Origin: Candidatus Saccharimonadota bacterium
GTDB lineage: Bacteria; Patescibacteriota; Saccharimonadia; Saccharimonadales; UBA4665
Length of the DNA stretch: 64,000 nucleotides
NCBI GenBank assembly: GCA_027365775.1
Contig: DAHXLX010000001.1
Coordinates: forward strand, 1-64,000
Reading direction: 5' to 3'
In this document: in pieces, positions 1 through 9,264 of the stretch
How positions within the stretch are numbered: the first letter of the stretch is position 1
Layout of the letters: every line of letters begins with the position of its first letter
Translations under genes and position numbers: made by a program
The notes under the pieces: model-generated
Databases searched by the model: none
Told to the model about the DNA's origin: nothing
The model's input: only the letters and a program-made list of their open reading frames with translations

Positions 1-731
1 ACCTGAATAGTATCGCCCGGAACTAAGTTTTTAAGGCCATAAAACACCCCTTTTGATGTCCAGCTGGAGACATGGCCGTCGATTAATACGGCTCCTGGTT
101 GGCCGGGCTGGGCGGAACCGTCATACCAGGCGGTTTCATAGACGTTTGGCGGCGTACCAAGCGCACCATTGGACAGCAACCCAACCGTTAAGACATTTGC
201 TTTAATGCCCAATTTGGGAATCATAAGGTAGTGTGGAGCCGAAGCATTGCTTGCCGGATTAGCCACAACGCCGAACATTGCCGATGGGTTTAATACGGGT
301 TTCGGACTGTTAACGACCTTACTTAGCATAATTGCTTGCAAGCGGGCATTTTGATCAGCTTGCCAACCGTTATACATTAAGTAAATACCAAGCAGTAGCA
401 CGCCTAGCGAGGCCAATGAGATAATGATGCGGAAACCGAAAATATGACGTGATCGTTTTTTGGCTGGTCTGATTGATGTGGCCGGTGCACTATATATATC
501 CTGCACATGCGGGTCGGGGATCGGATGTTTTAACGGTGGATTGATATACAGCTGACGGCTAAGTTTGGGTCTGAGCGGCTTTAAAACGGGATCGTGCGCT
601 TTAACTATATCGACCGATAAATTACGGTTTTGGACTTGGTTGGCTACCCGTGGTCGCAATCTATTAGCGTAATCACGGCGTGTGACCCCCGCCAATCCAG
701 TCCGTTGTGACCCGGTTATAACTCCATCCAC
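1..731 (-). CDS. Sortase (class D/E/F-like), C-terminus outside window
   Basis: This frame is open to the window edge, so the 3' end with the catalytic Cys and Arg is not visible. About 243 residues are seen: a basic, proline-rich cytoplasmic N-terminus, one membrane segment near residues 87-107, then a sortase beta-barrel start (IPKLGIKANVLTVGL, ETAWYDGSAQPGQPGAVLID, then GHVSS containing the expected catalytic His). Sortases cleave a C-terminal sorting signal and join the protein to the envelope. The GTG at 731 was chosen because AAGG lies 9 bases upstream; a TTG at 752 is the alternative. It directly follows a gene encoding a likely substrate, so the two probably form an operon. The family is clear; the exact class is uncertain. 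Confidence 0.85.
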   Translation of the reverse strand, partial: MDGVITGSQRTGLAGVTRRDYANRLRPRVANQVQNRNLSVDIVKAHDPVLKPLRPKLSRQLYINPPLKHPIPDPHVQDIYSAPATSIRPAKKRSRHIFGFRIIISLASLGVLLLGIYLMYNGWQADQNARLQAIMLSKVVNSPKPVLNPSAMFGVVANPASNASAPHYLMIPKLGIKANVLTVGLLSNGALGTPPNVYETAWYDGSAQPGQPGAVLIDGHVSSWTSKGVFYGLKNLVPGDTIQ

Positions 732-752
732 TGTCGCAATCCTTAAGCGCAA

Positions 753-1439
753 TTACCGGGTAGTTGAAGAGCTCTGTCTCCTGGTCCGAATAGAAGTAAA
801 TAATGCATAAAGTCCGGCAGCGGCGGCAGCGGCACCCGCTAGAGTTACCCATGGATGCGTACTGACCAAGGCCGATCCGGTATTTGGCGTCTTGGGTGAC
901 GAAGTTGTAGTCGTAGTCGTAGCCGTACCGCTAATCGTGTAACTGGCAGTCGGCAGCACACCGTTCCAGACGCTGGTAAGTGAACTGTCTTGAATGTCCG
1001 TACCATTCGTCATTGCTACCGTTGCTGTTCCGGTGGACAAAACCTTAAAGACGATGTTGGCAACCTGTTGCGTACCGGTTTGAGCAGTAGATGATGCACA
1101 GGCTAAAGAAACCGTACCGCTACCACCGCTATTACTGGCACAGGTTGTAAACGGACCGGTCAGGGTGGTGCTGACGTACTGCAAAATGGTATCTGGATAT
1201 GAAAAGTCGGCCTGTACGCCATTTATATTCTCAGTCGGACCAGAAGTCACCGATACTCCAAGTGTAATCGTATTGCCGACCGCATACGTACCGCTCGCTG
1301 GATTAAGGGTGAAGAATGAGTTGCCCGCGGCGGCTGCCGGAGCAACCATAAGCACACTAACTGATAATGTCACCACCATAGCTAAAGCCAGCTTTATGCG
1401 GCGCAGCATGTGGTTATGCTCTAAAGCTTTGCCAAACAT
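753..1439 (-). CDS. Secreted cohesin-like protein with C-terminal sortase signal
   Basis: This 228-residue protein has a signal peptide (basic start, hydrophobic core, AAAAAG cleavage region near residue 38). A beta-sandwich-like domain of about 130 residues follows, with features typical of cohesin or cohesin-like domains (NTITLGVSVTSG, INGVQADFSYPDTILQYVS, ANIVFKVLSTGTATV). Next come a Thr/Ser-rich linker, the pentapeptide TPNTG (an LPXTG variant), a hydrophobic helix and a basic tail (RTRR). This is the standard layout of a sortase substrate, and the sortase gene follows 21 bases downstream. The protein is probably displayed on the cell surface. Its binding partner is unknown. The cohesin assignment is by pattern only; the sorting signal is clearer. 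Confidence 0.8.
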   Translation of the reverse strand: MFGKALEHNHMLRRIKLALAMVVTLSVSVLMVAPAAAAGNSFFTLNPASGTYAVGNTITLGVSVTSGPTENINGVQADFSYPDTILQYVSTTLTGPFTTCASNSGGSGTVSLACASSTAQTGTQQVANIVFKVLSTGTATVAMTNGTDIQDSSLTSVWNGVLPTASYTISGTATTTTTTSSPKTPNTGSALVSTHPWVTLAGAAAAAAGLYALFTSIRTRRQSSSTTR

Positions 1440-1568
1440 CTTTTACTCTTTTCTTTTGGTTTATTTTTATTTGCAGGTTGCAAATTAGTTAATAGTATGC
1501 AGCATTGGTTATGCTTTGGCAAGATCATTTAGCCAATACTGGCAGCAATAAAGTATACTTATAGAAAT

Positions 1569-2408
1569 ATGTTATCTCTCGAGGCTAGTCTGGTTGAAAC
1601 TGACTGCGGTCAGTTGGGTGTTATCGGCGAATACAACGAGCTGGATGAGTCGGCATTGGTTATCGGCGGCTGGAAACAAAATCAGGCCCGGCGGCTAAAC
1701 GTCCAGAACTGTTTGTACGAATATGGCATCAGTTCGATAAGCGTCAGCCCTTTTGAAGACTCAATCAACCTGGAGACCATAACCGATTTACCTGAAGTAA
1801 GTGACCTGAAAACCATTCAGGCAAGCATTTTAAAGCGTTCGCTATGGTTAATACGCGATGCGGCACGGGATGTTCGAGAGGTTTTTGGCGGCATGCCCAA
1901 TCGTGTGCTCACCCATAGCGGAGGTGCTAATGTTTATTTGCTGGGTCTGCATAACTCATATTCCGATCCGGTTTTGCCTAACAGAGGTGTCTTGGCTGAG
2001 CCGATGATTGCCGAAGGCCTGACGCTAAGAGACTATACCCGACCGGCCAAAACACACCAAACCAAGTTCGAAAGCGGCGACTCCAGCAGGATCAATTTCC
2101 GGGCTTTGGCACCGGAAGGAGCAACACTGGATCAGAGTAAATCGATTGAGAATCTTACCAGTATCTTAAACAGTAAGGGTGCGACATTATTTGCCGAGGC
2201 AATAAAAAACGGGGCGCAACTAGCAATCATTTTAGGACAAGAAGATTTTGCCGCACCCGAAAGTACGCTGGTGTCTTCACTGGCAAGCCATCAGTTAGAC
2301 CCAGCCAAATACATACATCACTATGACAACAATGATGTTAAGCTCGGCCACGGTTATCTGCTGGACAGTCCGGCTAATGCGCTTAAGGATATTGTACCGC
2401 TGCTATAA
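1569..2408 (+). CDS. Putative alpha/beta-hydrolase-like protein, function unknown
   Basis: This is a 279-residue soluble protein with no signal peptide. The segment VLTHSGGANVYLL resembles a nucleophile elbow, though the usual GxSxG is not exact. Later AIILGQEDFAAP and KLGHGYLLDSP sit where the acid and His of an alpha/beta hydrolase would lie. I infer an alpha/beta-hydrolase fold but no substrate. The gene is divergent from the cohesin-like gene and convergent with the MMPL gene, whose stop codon lies one base beyond. TATACT lies 9 bases before the ATG and there is no clear Shine-Dalgarno sequence, so the transcript may be leaderless. Confidence 0.55.
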   Translation: MLSLEASLVETDCGQLGVIGEYNELDESALVIGGWKQNQARRLNVQNCLYEYGISSISVSPFEDSINLETITDLPEVSDLKTIQASILKRSLWLIRDAARDVREVFGGMPNRVLTHSGGANVYLLGLHNSYSDPVLPNRGVLAEPMIAEGLTLRDYTRPAKTHQTKFESGDSSRINFRALAPEGATLDQSKSIENLTSILNSKGATLFAEAIKNGAQLAIILGQEDFAAPESTLVSSLASHQLDPAKYIHHYDNNDVKLGHGYLLDSPANALKDIVPLL

Positions 2409-2409
2409 A

Positions 2410-4533
2410 TCAGCGTTCTTTTAAGCTGAACCGTTCGTGGAAAAACTTTAGCGGCTTAGGCAGCCACCAGTTATATTTGCCAAGCAATTTCATGCTGGCC
2501 GGCACCAGAAGCAGCCGGACAATAAAAACATCTATTGTTATCGCCACGATAAGCCCAATGGCCACTTCCTTCATACTGACCACCCTGCCGACTGCAAAAG
2601 CTGACACAACCGCAATAAGCAGCAAGGCGGCTGACGTTATAATCCGCCCGGTTTGTTGTACGCCCCAGATTATTGCTTTACTCATATCGGCATGCTCAAC
2701 GAAGTTTTCCTTTATCCGGCTGAACAGGAATGCTGCGTAATCCATAGACAGGCCGAATCCCAGAGCGAATATTATAACCAGCTGTGACGCGTCCAGGCCG
2801 TTTAAAGGCGTAATGCCAATCAGGTAATCCAGATGTCCTTCCTGGAATACCCATACCAGAAAACCAAAGGCTGCGGATAAAGACAATGCCGTCAGTATGA
2901 TTGTTTTTAGCGGTATTACAATGCTTCCCAGCAGCAAGTAAAATAACACCAGCATGGCCACAAATACTACGATAACCGCATAGATAGCGTAATGCGTTAT
3001 AAGATCAATAAAATCTACCAGATCCGCCGATTCCCCGCCAACAAGTCCATGTATTCCATCTACGGTTAATTTTCGGATTTGCCTGACTGTATTCTCATTT
3101 ACAACCGTTGAGCTGCCGCTATCGGGTAACAATCTGAGCAGTAAGAAGCCGTTACGTTCAGAATACGATTCTAACCCGGTAATGTCCGGTAGCGACACTA
3201 AACGACTGACATATGCGCGGATATTGGACGTGCGTTTGATTTGGCTCAGCGGCACCAGCACATCAATCGGCGACTGATTGCCATATTTAAACTGGTTGGT
3301 AAGCGTTCCGGCGACAATTCGAGCCGGCGCGCTTTTGGGTAGCACTTTATAGTCGCTGATGGAGTAATGTGCATTTAAGATTGGCGTTCCGGCCAGCAAC
3401 AAAACCGATAGGGTTGCGATGATGGTAATTATTGGGTAGCGGATAACAGCAGCAGCTATTCTTGCCCATACCGGGTTACTTTCGTCTTGCAAGCGCAACT
3501 TCTTTGGCAGTAAGCTACTAACTTTAAGCGCATTCACGTTATTACCCATCACCGCTAAAAGCGCCGGCAGGAAAAGCAACGATCCGACAACGGCAATCAT
3601 GACCGAGGCAGCGCCACCGACACCCATGCTGCGTAAATAATCCAACGGAAAAATTATCAGTCCGGCCACAGCTATCATAACCGTAAGGCCGCTGAAGATA
3701 ACCGTTTTACCAGCAGTAGCCATTGTGCGGCAAAGCGCTTCTTCTTCACCTGTTTGCCGCTTTAGTTCCTCCCTAAAACGGTTGACAATGAACAGACTGT
3801 AATCGATGCCCAGCCCCAGCCCCAGCAAACTTACAATATCCAGTACGTACACCGACACCGGCATGGCGATGGTTACCAGGCGGGCAATAAACAGCGCCCC
3901 GATTATCCCGTATAGTCCTAAGGCCAACGGTAGGGCTGCCGCAGCCAAGCTACCAAAGATAACGACCAACAGTATAGCCGTTAGCGGGAAGCTGATTTTG
4001 GCTGCCGTAGCCAGGTCCTGCTGGATATAGCCGGTAAGTTCGCTATCGGCAGCAGCGGTTCCGCCCAGCGTAATGCGCAAAGTATCGTTTTTGAGCATCG
4101 GTCGGATCGCAGCCACTTCACTAGCCTGTTGGTTGGCATTACCCCTAAGACCGATTAGGGCGTAGGTATAGTGCGGATTGTTAGATACAAATTGGCGTCC
4201 GCCGGTTGAGTAAAACGTGCTGGTTCCGCTGACATCCTTTAAGCGGGCAATCTTAGCAACAACTGATTGTACCGTCCGTCTGTATAGAGGATCGGTGTAT
4301 TTCAGCTTTGGCGATGAGAATAGTACGACCAGCGAATTAAGGTTACCGCCGAAGTCGTTGGTCACAATATTGTCGACGAACCTTGATTGTGAGTTAGGCG
4401 CATTAAAACCGGTTTGTTGCAAATCATTAAATATACCGGCGGCATAAACCGCGGCGGCGGCCATACAAAAAATGCCGAAAAGCAAAAAAAACACCCGAAA
4501 ACGATAGACCATCCGTCCATAGGCTCTAAGCAT
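2410..4533 (-). CDS. MMPL-family (RND superfamily) transporter
   Basis: This 707-residue integral membrane protein has the duplicated MMPL/RND layout. One N-terminal helix (about 11-32) is followed by an extracytoplasmic domain, a helix bundle at about 180-340, a second extracytoplasmic domain, and a second bundle at about 515-690. The conserved GLGLGIDYSLFIVNRFREEL and GFGLSMDYAAFLFSRIKE segments are MMPL signatures, with Asp in the helix as the expected proton-relay residue. Such proteins export lipids or hydrophobic compounds using the proton gradient. No periplasmic adaptor gene is nearby, as expected for a cell without an outer membrane. The substrate cannot be read from the sequence. 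Confidence 0.9.
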   Translation of the reverse strand: MLRAYGRMVYRFRVFFLLFGIFCMAAAAVYAAGIFNDLQQTGFNAPNSQSRFVDNIVTNDFGGNLNSLVVLFSSPKLKYTDPLYRRTVQSVVAKIARLKDVSGTSTFYSTGGRQFVSNNPHYTYALIGLRGNANQQASEVAAIRPMLKNDTLRITLGGTAAADSELTGYIQQDLATAAKISFPLTAILLVVIFGSLAAAALPLALGLYGIIGALFIARLVTIAMPVSVYVLDIVSLLGLGLGIDYSLFIVNRFREELKRQTGEEEALCRTMATAGKTVIFSGLTVMIAVAGLIIFPLDYLRSMGVGGAASVMIAVVGSLLFLPALLAVMGNNVNALKVSSLLPKKLRLQDESNPVWARIAAAVIRYPIITIIATLSVLLLAGTPILNAHYSISDYKVLPKSAPARIVAGTLTNQFKYGNQSPIDVLVPLSQIKRTSNIRAYVSRLVSLPDITGLESYSERNGFLLLRLLPDSGSSTVVNENTVRQIRKLTVDGIHGLVGGESADLVDFIDLITHYAIYAVIVVFVAMLVLFYLLLGSIVIPLKTIILTALSLSAAFGFLVWVFQEGHLDYLIGITPLNGLDASQLVIIFALGFGLSMDYAAFLFSRIKENFVEHADMSKAIIWGVQQTGRIITSAALLLIAVVSAFAVGRVVSMKEVAIGLIVAITIDVFIVRLLLVPASMKLLGKYNWWLPKPLKFFHERFSLKER

Positions 4534-4738
4534 GTGTCATAGTCTAGAACAATCGAGCCGGTAAGGGTTGCGAAATATTAGACATGGGTAAGGTTAGCGT
4601 TAGTATAGTATGAATTTGTTGTAAGATTTTTGACAATTGTGCTTTTTTGTCCTGCGGTAATAATTCTAACTTACAGCTTGCTGCTTAATGGGTTAGTTTA
4701 AAGATAATCAATACGTGCATGCAATCAGGAGGCAAGCC

Positions 4739-5128
4739 ATGGGCAGAACATTAATGTTTTTGTCGTTTCTGAGCATAGTCATAACCGCTGTCGGAGCAGC
4801 TTTCTTTGGCGACAGCCCGCTGTTTTGGTTAGTAAACGATAGTAATGTTTATCAGGCGATACGCGGATTATTGGCATCTTTCATGTTTCTATTGCTGGTG
4901 ACACGCCCGCCGCGACATATAGTTTTTAGGGTCTTATCCGGTATGGTCGGCTTAGTTATTGTTGTCTGGGCGATAAAGTCAACGCTCACCAACGCAATGC
5001 CGATACTTGATAGCTTATGCATGCTTGCATCTGCCTTAGCTATATGGGTCGCAGCGCTTGAAGTGGACACCAATAAACTGCAGAACCAACACCCGTCCGG
5101 CAATTCCCACAGTCCGCTGATTGCCTAA
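4739..5128 (+). CDS. Small hypothetical membrane protein (about 129 aa)
   Basis: I do not recognise the family. The protein is almost entirely hydrophobic, with about four predicted membrane helices (LMFLSFLSIVITAVGAAFF, LLASFMFLLLVT, VLSGMVGLVIVVWAI, LCMLASALAIWVAAL), and ends in a short polar tail. The start at 4739 is preferred over a GTG at 4715 because a perfect AGGAGG lies 6 bases before this ATG, inside the longer frame. It is convergent with the next minus-strand membrane protein, with only four bases between the stops. Confidence 0.65.
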   Translation: MGRTLMFLSFLSIVITAVGAAFFGDSPLFWLVNDSNVYQAIRGLLASFMFLLLVTRPPRHIVFRVLSGMVGLVIVVWAIKSTLTNAMPILDSLCMLASALAIWVAALEVDTNKLQNQHPSGNSHSPLIA

Positions 5129-5132
5129 ACAG

Positions 5133-5636
5133 TTAGGTTTTCTCTTTAGCATGATGTTTTTTCTCACCGCCTTGTTTACGTAAATTCAGCCAGAAGAACA
5201 CCGCCGCAACCGTCGCACTTACACCGACGATGGTTGCTTGGTAACGGACCAGTTTAACCCAGTACGTGGTCGAAGTAATCGATTGATGAAGCGATGTCGG
5301 CAGTTCGGGCACGACTAATAGGGCAACGAATAGGCCGACGCCAAGTGCCGGTAAGATATTAAAATATTTCAATTTGCCGTGGAGCGAACCGATTTGAATA
5401 AACAAGGTTATCAGTGCCGGACCAAGCAACAATGCCAAATTAACGAAAATATTTGCCTGCTTCAGCTGAAACGGTACTTGACCGGTGGTAAGCGAGTAAG
5501 CATTTTGCTCATCAAACGCAAGCAGCACATAGCCAAGACATAACGCTAAAAATACCGCCGCCGCATTTACCTTTAACCAATACAGAACTACCAAAGGTAT
5601 CACAATTATTGCAACTAACCATACGGTAGCGACCAT
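5133..5636 (-). CDS. Hypothetical membrane protein (167 aa)
   Basis: This protein of unknown function has about five hydrophobic segments (residues 4-20, 26-42, 66-84, 95-110 and 130-152) and a Lys/His-rich cytoplasmic tail (EKKHHAKEKT). It lies downstream of the RimK-like ligase on the same strand, with a 31-base gap, and may be the last gene of that transcription unit. No catalytic motif is visible. Confidence 0.6.
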   Translation of the reverse strand: MVATVWLVAIIVIPLVVLYWLKVNAAAVFLALCLGYVLLAFDEQNAYSLTTGQVPFQLKQANIFVNLALLLGPALITLFIQIGSLHGKLKYFNILPALGVGLFVALLVVPELPTSLHQSITSTTYWVKLVRYQATIVGVSATVAAVFFWLNLRKQGGEKKHHAKEKT

Positions 5637-5667
5637 GCCTAACTAAGTACTATAGCATAGGCGTTAT

Positions 5668-6570
5668 TTAGGCTCCGACTTTGTCTTTTCGGCGTCCGGT
5701 TTTGGCCGACCGCTCAGTGTATTCAATGATGCTTGCGGCCACATTACGACCAGTTACTTTTTCAATTCCGAAACCCGGTGACGCGTTAACTTCCAAAACT
5801 AGTGGTCCGCGATCAGATCTGAGCATATCGACACCGGCAATGGTTAAGCCGATGGTTTTAGCTGCCTTTTGGGCGGTTCGACGTTCGACATCACTCAGTT
5901 TTACAATCCTGCCCTCACCGCCCTGGTGAAGGTTGGAACGGAAGTCGTCTTCGGAGCTCTTTCGCATCATACTGGCAACGACCTTACCGTTCACCACAAA
6001 TGCCCGGATGTCTTCACCGCGACTTTCAGCGATGTATTCCTGGACCAGAAAGTTTACCCCTTCGGCATTGAAAGCCTGCATTACTGCCAATGCCGCCTTT
6101 CTTGTCTCGGCCAAGACTACGCCGCGACCGTGAGTACCACGGGCGATTTTTATGATCACCGGTGCGCCACCAACCTGCTCCAGTACACCTTCATACTCGC
6201 CGGTTTCACGGGCAAACACGGTTTTCGGTATACCAACCCCCGATTTAGACAATAACTGCATGCTTCGTAGCTTATCCCGTGCCCTGACTATTGATATTGA
6301 GCTGGTGGTGGTAAATGCGTTTTGCATCTCAAACTGCCTGACAATTGACGAGCCATACATTGTCAGGTTTGAGGATATTCTCGGTATAACCGCATCTACA
6401 TTAGTAACAATCTCCCCTTTGTAATTAACAATCGGATTGTTCTGTTCGAGAGTTACGAAACACTTGGCATAATTAATCACTCTTACGTCATGGCCGCGTA
6501 GCTTCGCTTCTTCGACCAGTCGCTGAGTCGAGTAGTTTTTGGTCCCTTTGGATAATATTGCTATATTCAT
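5668..6570 (-). CDS. rimK: RimK-family ATP-grasp ligase
   Basis: This 300-residue protein has the RimK layout: an N-terminal Rossmann-like part (NIAILSKGTKNYSTQRLVEE), then the ATP-grasp fold with APVIIKIARGTHGRGVVLAE (ATP-binding loop), DIRAFVVNGKVVASMMRKS, and metal-binding GVDMLRSDRGPLVLEVNASPGFGIE (split here for length, Asp and Asn visible). RimK enzymes add glutamate residues to the C-terminus of ribosomal protein S6; relatives make gamma-Glu tails or other peptide bonds. The neighbouring upstream gene is a retropepsin/ATP-grasp fusion, a known companion of RimK, so the pair may add and trim amino-acid tails. The true target is not shown by the sequence. Confidence 0.88.
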   Translation of the reverse strand: MNIAILSKGTKNYSTQRLVEEAKLRGHDVRVINYAKCFVTLEQNNPIVNYKGEIVTNVDAVIPRISSNLTMYGSSIVRQFEMQNAFTTTSSISIVRARDKLRSMQLLSKSGVGIPKTVFARETGEYEGVLEQVGGAPVIIKIARGTHGRGVVLAETRKAALAVMQAFNAEGVNFLVQEYIAESRGEDIRAFVVNGKVVASMMRKSSEDDFRSNLHQGGEGRIVKLSDVERRTAQKAAKTIGLTIAGVDMLRSDRGPLVLEVNASPGFGIEKVTGRNVAASIIEYTERSAKTGRRKDKVGA

Positions 6571-6601
6571 ATACTAAACCTACAAACTGATTAGATTAGT
6601 A

Positions 6602-7918
6602 TTAGTTAAACAGCCGCTGGCTAAGATACTTGGCAAGCGCGACCTGTTTTTCTTCAACAAATGCGCCAGAGTATATCTGTGGTGATTTGTTAACCTCCAG
6701 ACAATACCATAACTTTGTGTCTTTGTCTTGTATCAAATCAACACCGGCGATCTGAAGCTTTAGCAGCTTGACGGCCGCCGCCGCCGCATTGACTAATTTT
6801 GGCGGAATATCCGAAAGCTCAGACAACACGGCTTTACCGCCCGCCGACAGGTTATTAATATGGGTCTCGTCGCTGCCTCGCACTCTCTTGATCACTAGTG
6901 CCACCTGACCGCCCATAACCAGCAAGCGATAATCATGGTCATTGGCCACAAACTGCTGTGCCAGTGTCCAAACGCCCAGGTCATCAGCCTGCCTTAAGGC
7001 ACGGTCAAATTCGGCTTTGGACTTGATTAAATAATTATTTCGACCTTTGGACCCTTGTACATCCTTAAGTATGAACGGCAATCCTAATTCCGCCACCAAC
7101 CGCTCATATGAGTCAACCATTCTTCTGGGAAGCATGAACAATGTTTTCGGCACCGGTATTCCGCCGTCGGTAAGAGTAATATACTGGTAAAGCTTAGCCG
7201 TCTCCGGACTCTGGTTAACCAGATGATCAATATAGTCTACTTGCCGGTTCTCGAGGTATTGCGCAATTGTCGCCGCCACATAACGGTTCCCATAAAGCCG
7301 ACTGGTAGAAAACAATGCCAGCCCGAAATCGGCCAGGTCTTCCTTATCCTCTGCAATAACGATACTGTTCGTTCCGCCGGTCTTAAAAATTAAGTCTTCA
7401 TAGGCCACCAGGCGCATATCCACGCCTTCTTTATTAACAAAATCAACTAGCCGGGCATTGGCCTCGTTGTAACCGCCGACCAGATATATTACCTGTTGGT
7501 TGCCAATTAAGACGTTTTTCTTACCGGCATCAACCAAAAACTTACCCTTAAGCGTGCGTCGACCGATAAGTATTGGGAAACGATTACTGGAACGATTGGC
7601 CAAAGTAATCCGGGCATTTACTTTTTTGCCGGCAATCGCCAGTTTCATCGCAATTTTGTATCTGGCTTCCTTTTGTCCGAAAGAATTTTTTACTGTAACG
7701 TGCGAATATTTACGCGTACGGATTTCCTCACCGGTAAAACTTGGCGAAGTCGGTCCGAAAAGAGTAAATCTGAGCTCACCATCCTTTTCAAGTACATTGC
7801 TAGCCCAAATCGCTGAGCTGTCTGCACCGGTATCAACTTTAGCCAGCACACTTTCCAAGCCATAATCCGGTAAGCCAACCACTTCTGTCGTACCGATATG
7901 GACTAGTGGCTGGTTCAT
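6602..7918 (-). CDS. Fusion of RimK-associated retropepsin-like protease and ATP-grasp ligase
   Basis: The N-terminal third (about residues 5-140) is a retropepsin-like aspartic protease of the DUF785/RimB type: VDTGADSSAIWA carries the catalytic Asp, and FPILIGRRTLKGKFLVD is the family's second signature. From about residue 150 the protein is a RimK-like ATP-grasp ligase (LPFILKDVQGSKGRNNYLI for ATP binding, IAGVDLIQD and CLEVNKSPQIYSGA for metal binding). RimK-associated proteases and RimK ligases are often neighbours; here a protease is fused to a second ligase next to a free-standing RimK. The ATG at 7918 has GGTGG five bases upstream; a GTG at 7927 would add three residues. The domain calls are clear; the substrate is unknown. 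Confidence 0.88.
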   Translation of the reverse strand: MNQPLVHIGTTEVVGLPDYGLESVLAKVDTGADSSAIWASNVLEKDGELRFTLFGPTSPSFTGEEIRTRKYSHVTVKNSFGQKEARYKIAMKLAIAGKKVNARITLANRSSNRFPILIGRRTLKGKFLVDAGKKNVLIGNQQVIYLVGGYNEANARLVDFVNKEGVDMRLVAYEDLIFKTGGTNSIVIAEDKEDLADFGLALFSTSRLYGNRYVAATIAQYLENRQVDYIDHLVNQSPETAKLYQYITLTDGGIPVPKTLFMLPRRMVDSYERLVAELGLPFILKDVQGSKGRNNYLIKSKAEFDRALRQADDLGVWTLAQQFVANDHDYRLLVMGGQVALVIKRVRGSDETHINNLSAGGKAVLSELSDIPPKLVNAAAAAVKLLKLQIAGVDLIQDKDTKLWYCLEVNKSPQIYSGAFVEEKQVALAKYLSQRLFN

Positions 7919-7931
7919 TGGCTCCACCGAC

Positions 7932-8048
7932 TCATCGCGACAGATGATGCACTCGCGTATAGGCCAAATAGATAATCGCGGCGACTACTATTAGAATAAA
8001 TATCAAGAGTGGTATGAATCCTTGTTCGTTGCCGGCAGTGCGTTTCAT
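7932..8048 (-). CDS. Small single-pass membrane peptide (38 aa)
   Basis: A 38-residue frame begins at ATG 8048 and ends with TGA at 7932, just before the start region of the retropepsin/ATP-grasp fusion. It is MKRTAGNEQG, then a strong membrane helix (FIPLLIFILIVVAAIIYLAY), then a short RVHHLSR tail. The close spacing and the orientation suggest co-transcription with the downstream fusion gene. No family is recognised, and the coding call rests on composition and context. Confidence 0.5.
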   Translation of the reverse strand: MKRTAGNEQGFIPLLIFILIVVAAIIYLAYTRVHHLSR

Positions 8049-8088
8049 TTATCATCATTAATAATCTTTATGCTCAAGTTTGGCAAGA

Positions 8089-9195
8089 CTAATGCCAAAA
8101 TCCTTTACGGTTTTTTTGCTCGTCCAAATCGGCGAACTGCCTTAGCAACTCCTGCTGCTCCCTGGAAATTTTCAATGGCGTATCGACGATAATTGTTACT
8201 ATATGGGGGCCCCTACCGGAACCGCGAAGATGCGGTACACCGTGACCGGACAATTTAAAATCGCTGTGGCTTTGGGTACCCGGAGATATCCTCATGGTGA
8301 CCGGACCATCGACGGTGTCGACTGACAAATCACCACCTAACGCCGCGGTAACCATATCGATATGCTCGTCACTAAGTATTAGATCGCCCTCGCGGGTAAA
8401 CTTTTTATGTGGTTTAACCCTGATGTTGACAAACAAATCACCCTTCTTGCCGCCGGCGGTAGCCTCACCATGTTCCCTTAACCGGATAGTGGCACCGTCA
8501 TCAATTCCTGCCGGCACTTTAAGACTGATTCTTTGCTGCTTGGCTTGCGTACCCTTGCCATGACAGACGCTGCATTCCTTTTCCGGAACCTTGCCGCTAC
8601 CATGACAGGTTGGACAAATGCTGGCTTGCTGTATGTTACCGAAAACAGTATGGGTAACCCTAACCACCTGGCCGCTGCCGCCACAGGTATCGCACCGTTT
8701 CAAACCATAACCGGGTTCCGCGGTTGTTCCTTTGCAATGACTGCAAACATCTTCAAGGTTTAGGCTCAGGTCAACATCGGTGCCGAAAACTGCTTGCTCA
8801 AAGCTGATTTCCACTCTGGTCTCGACATCCCTACCGCGATCCGGCCGACCGGCACGCCCGCTCGGTCCGCCGCCGAAGAAACTGTTGAATATGTCGCCAA
8901 GACCGAGATCACCGAAGTCAAAGTTTATATTCTGTGCGCCGCCGAAACCCTCAAATCCGCTAAATCCGCCGCTACCAGCACCACCTACGCCGGCGTGCCC
9001 AAATTGGTCATAACGTTGGCGTTTAGCCGGATCCTTTAGTACTTCATAGGCCTCGTTAACTTCTTTGAATTTGGCCTCATCCCCACCGCGGTCTGGATGA
9101 GATTCAATTGCCGCTCTACGGAAAGCTTTTTTTATCTCGTCAGCCGATGCGTTCCTCGGTACTCCTAGTATTTCGTAATAGTCACGTTGGGCCAT
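8089..9195 (-). CDS. dnaJ: Chaperone protein DnaJ
   Basis: This co-chaperone stimulates the DnaK ATPase and delivers clients. The layout is canonical: J domain at residues 1-70 with the HPD motif ([10 protein letters not shown]), a Gly/Phe-rich linker, a zinc-finger region with four CxxCxGxG-type repeats ([32 protein letters not shown]), and the C-terminal beta-sandwich substrate domains. Its length of about 368 residues is normal. ATG 9195 fits the usual DnaJ N-terminus; GTG 9201, with AAGGA upstream, is an alternative start. It lies downstream of dnaK on the same strand. Confidence 0.97.
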   Translation of the reverse strand: MAQRDYYEILGVPRNASADEIKKAFRRAAIESHPDRGGDEAKFKEVNEAYEVLKDPAKRQRYDQFGHAGVGGAGSGGFSGFEGFGGAQNINFDFGDLGLGDIFNSFFGGGPSGRAGRPDRGRDVETRVEISFEQAVFGTDVDLSLNLEDVCSHCKGTTAEPGYGLKRCDTCGGSGQVVRVTHTVFGNIQQASICPTCHGSGKVPEKECSVCHGKGTQAKQQRISLKVPAGIDDGATIRLREHGEATAGGKKGDLFVNIRVKPHKKFTREGDLILSDEHIDMVTAALGGDLSVDTVDGPVTMRISPGTQSHSDFKLSGHGVPHLRGSGRGPHIVTIIVDTPLKISREQQELLRQFADLDEQKNRKGFWH

Positions 9196-9264
9196 GTACA
9201 CTCACTTGTCCTTTAACGAATTGTCTAATTTTACCACCCAAGAAACGCCTGTTGGTTGAAACAA

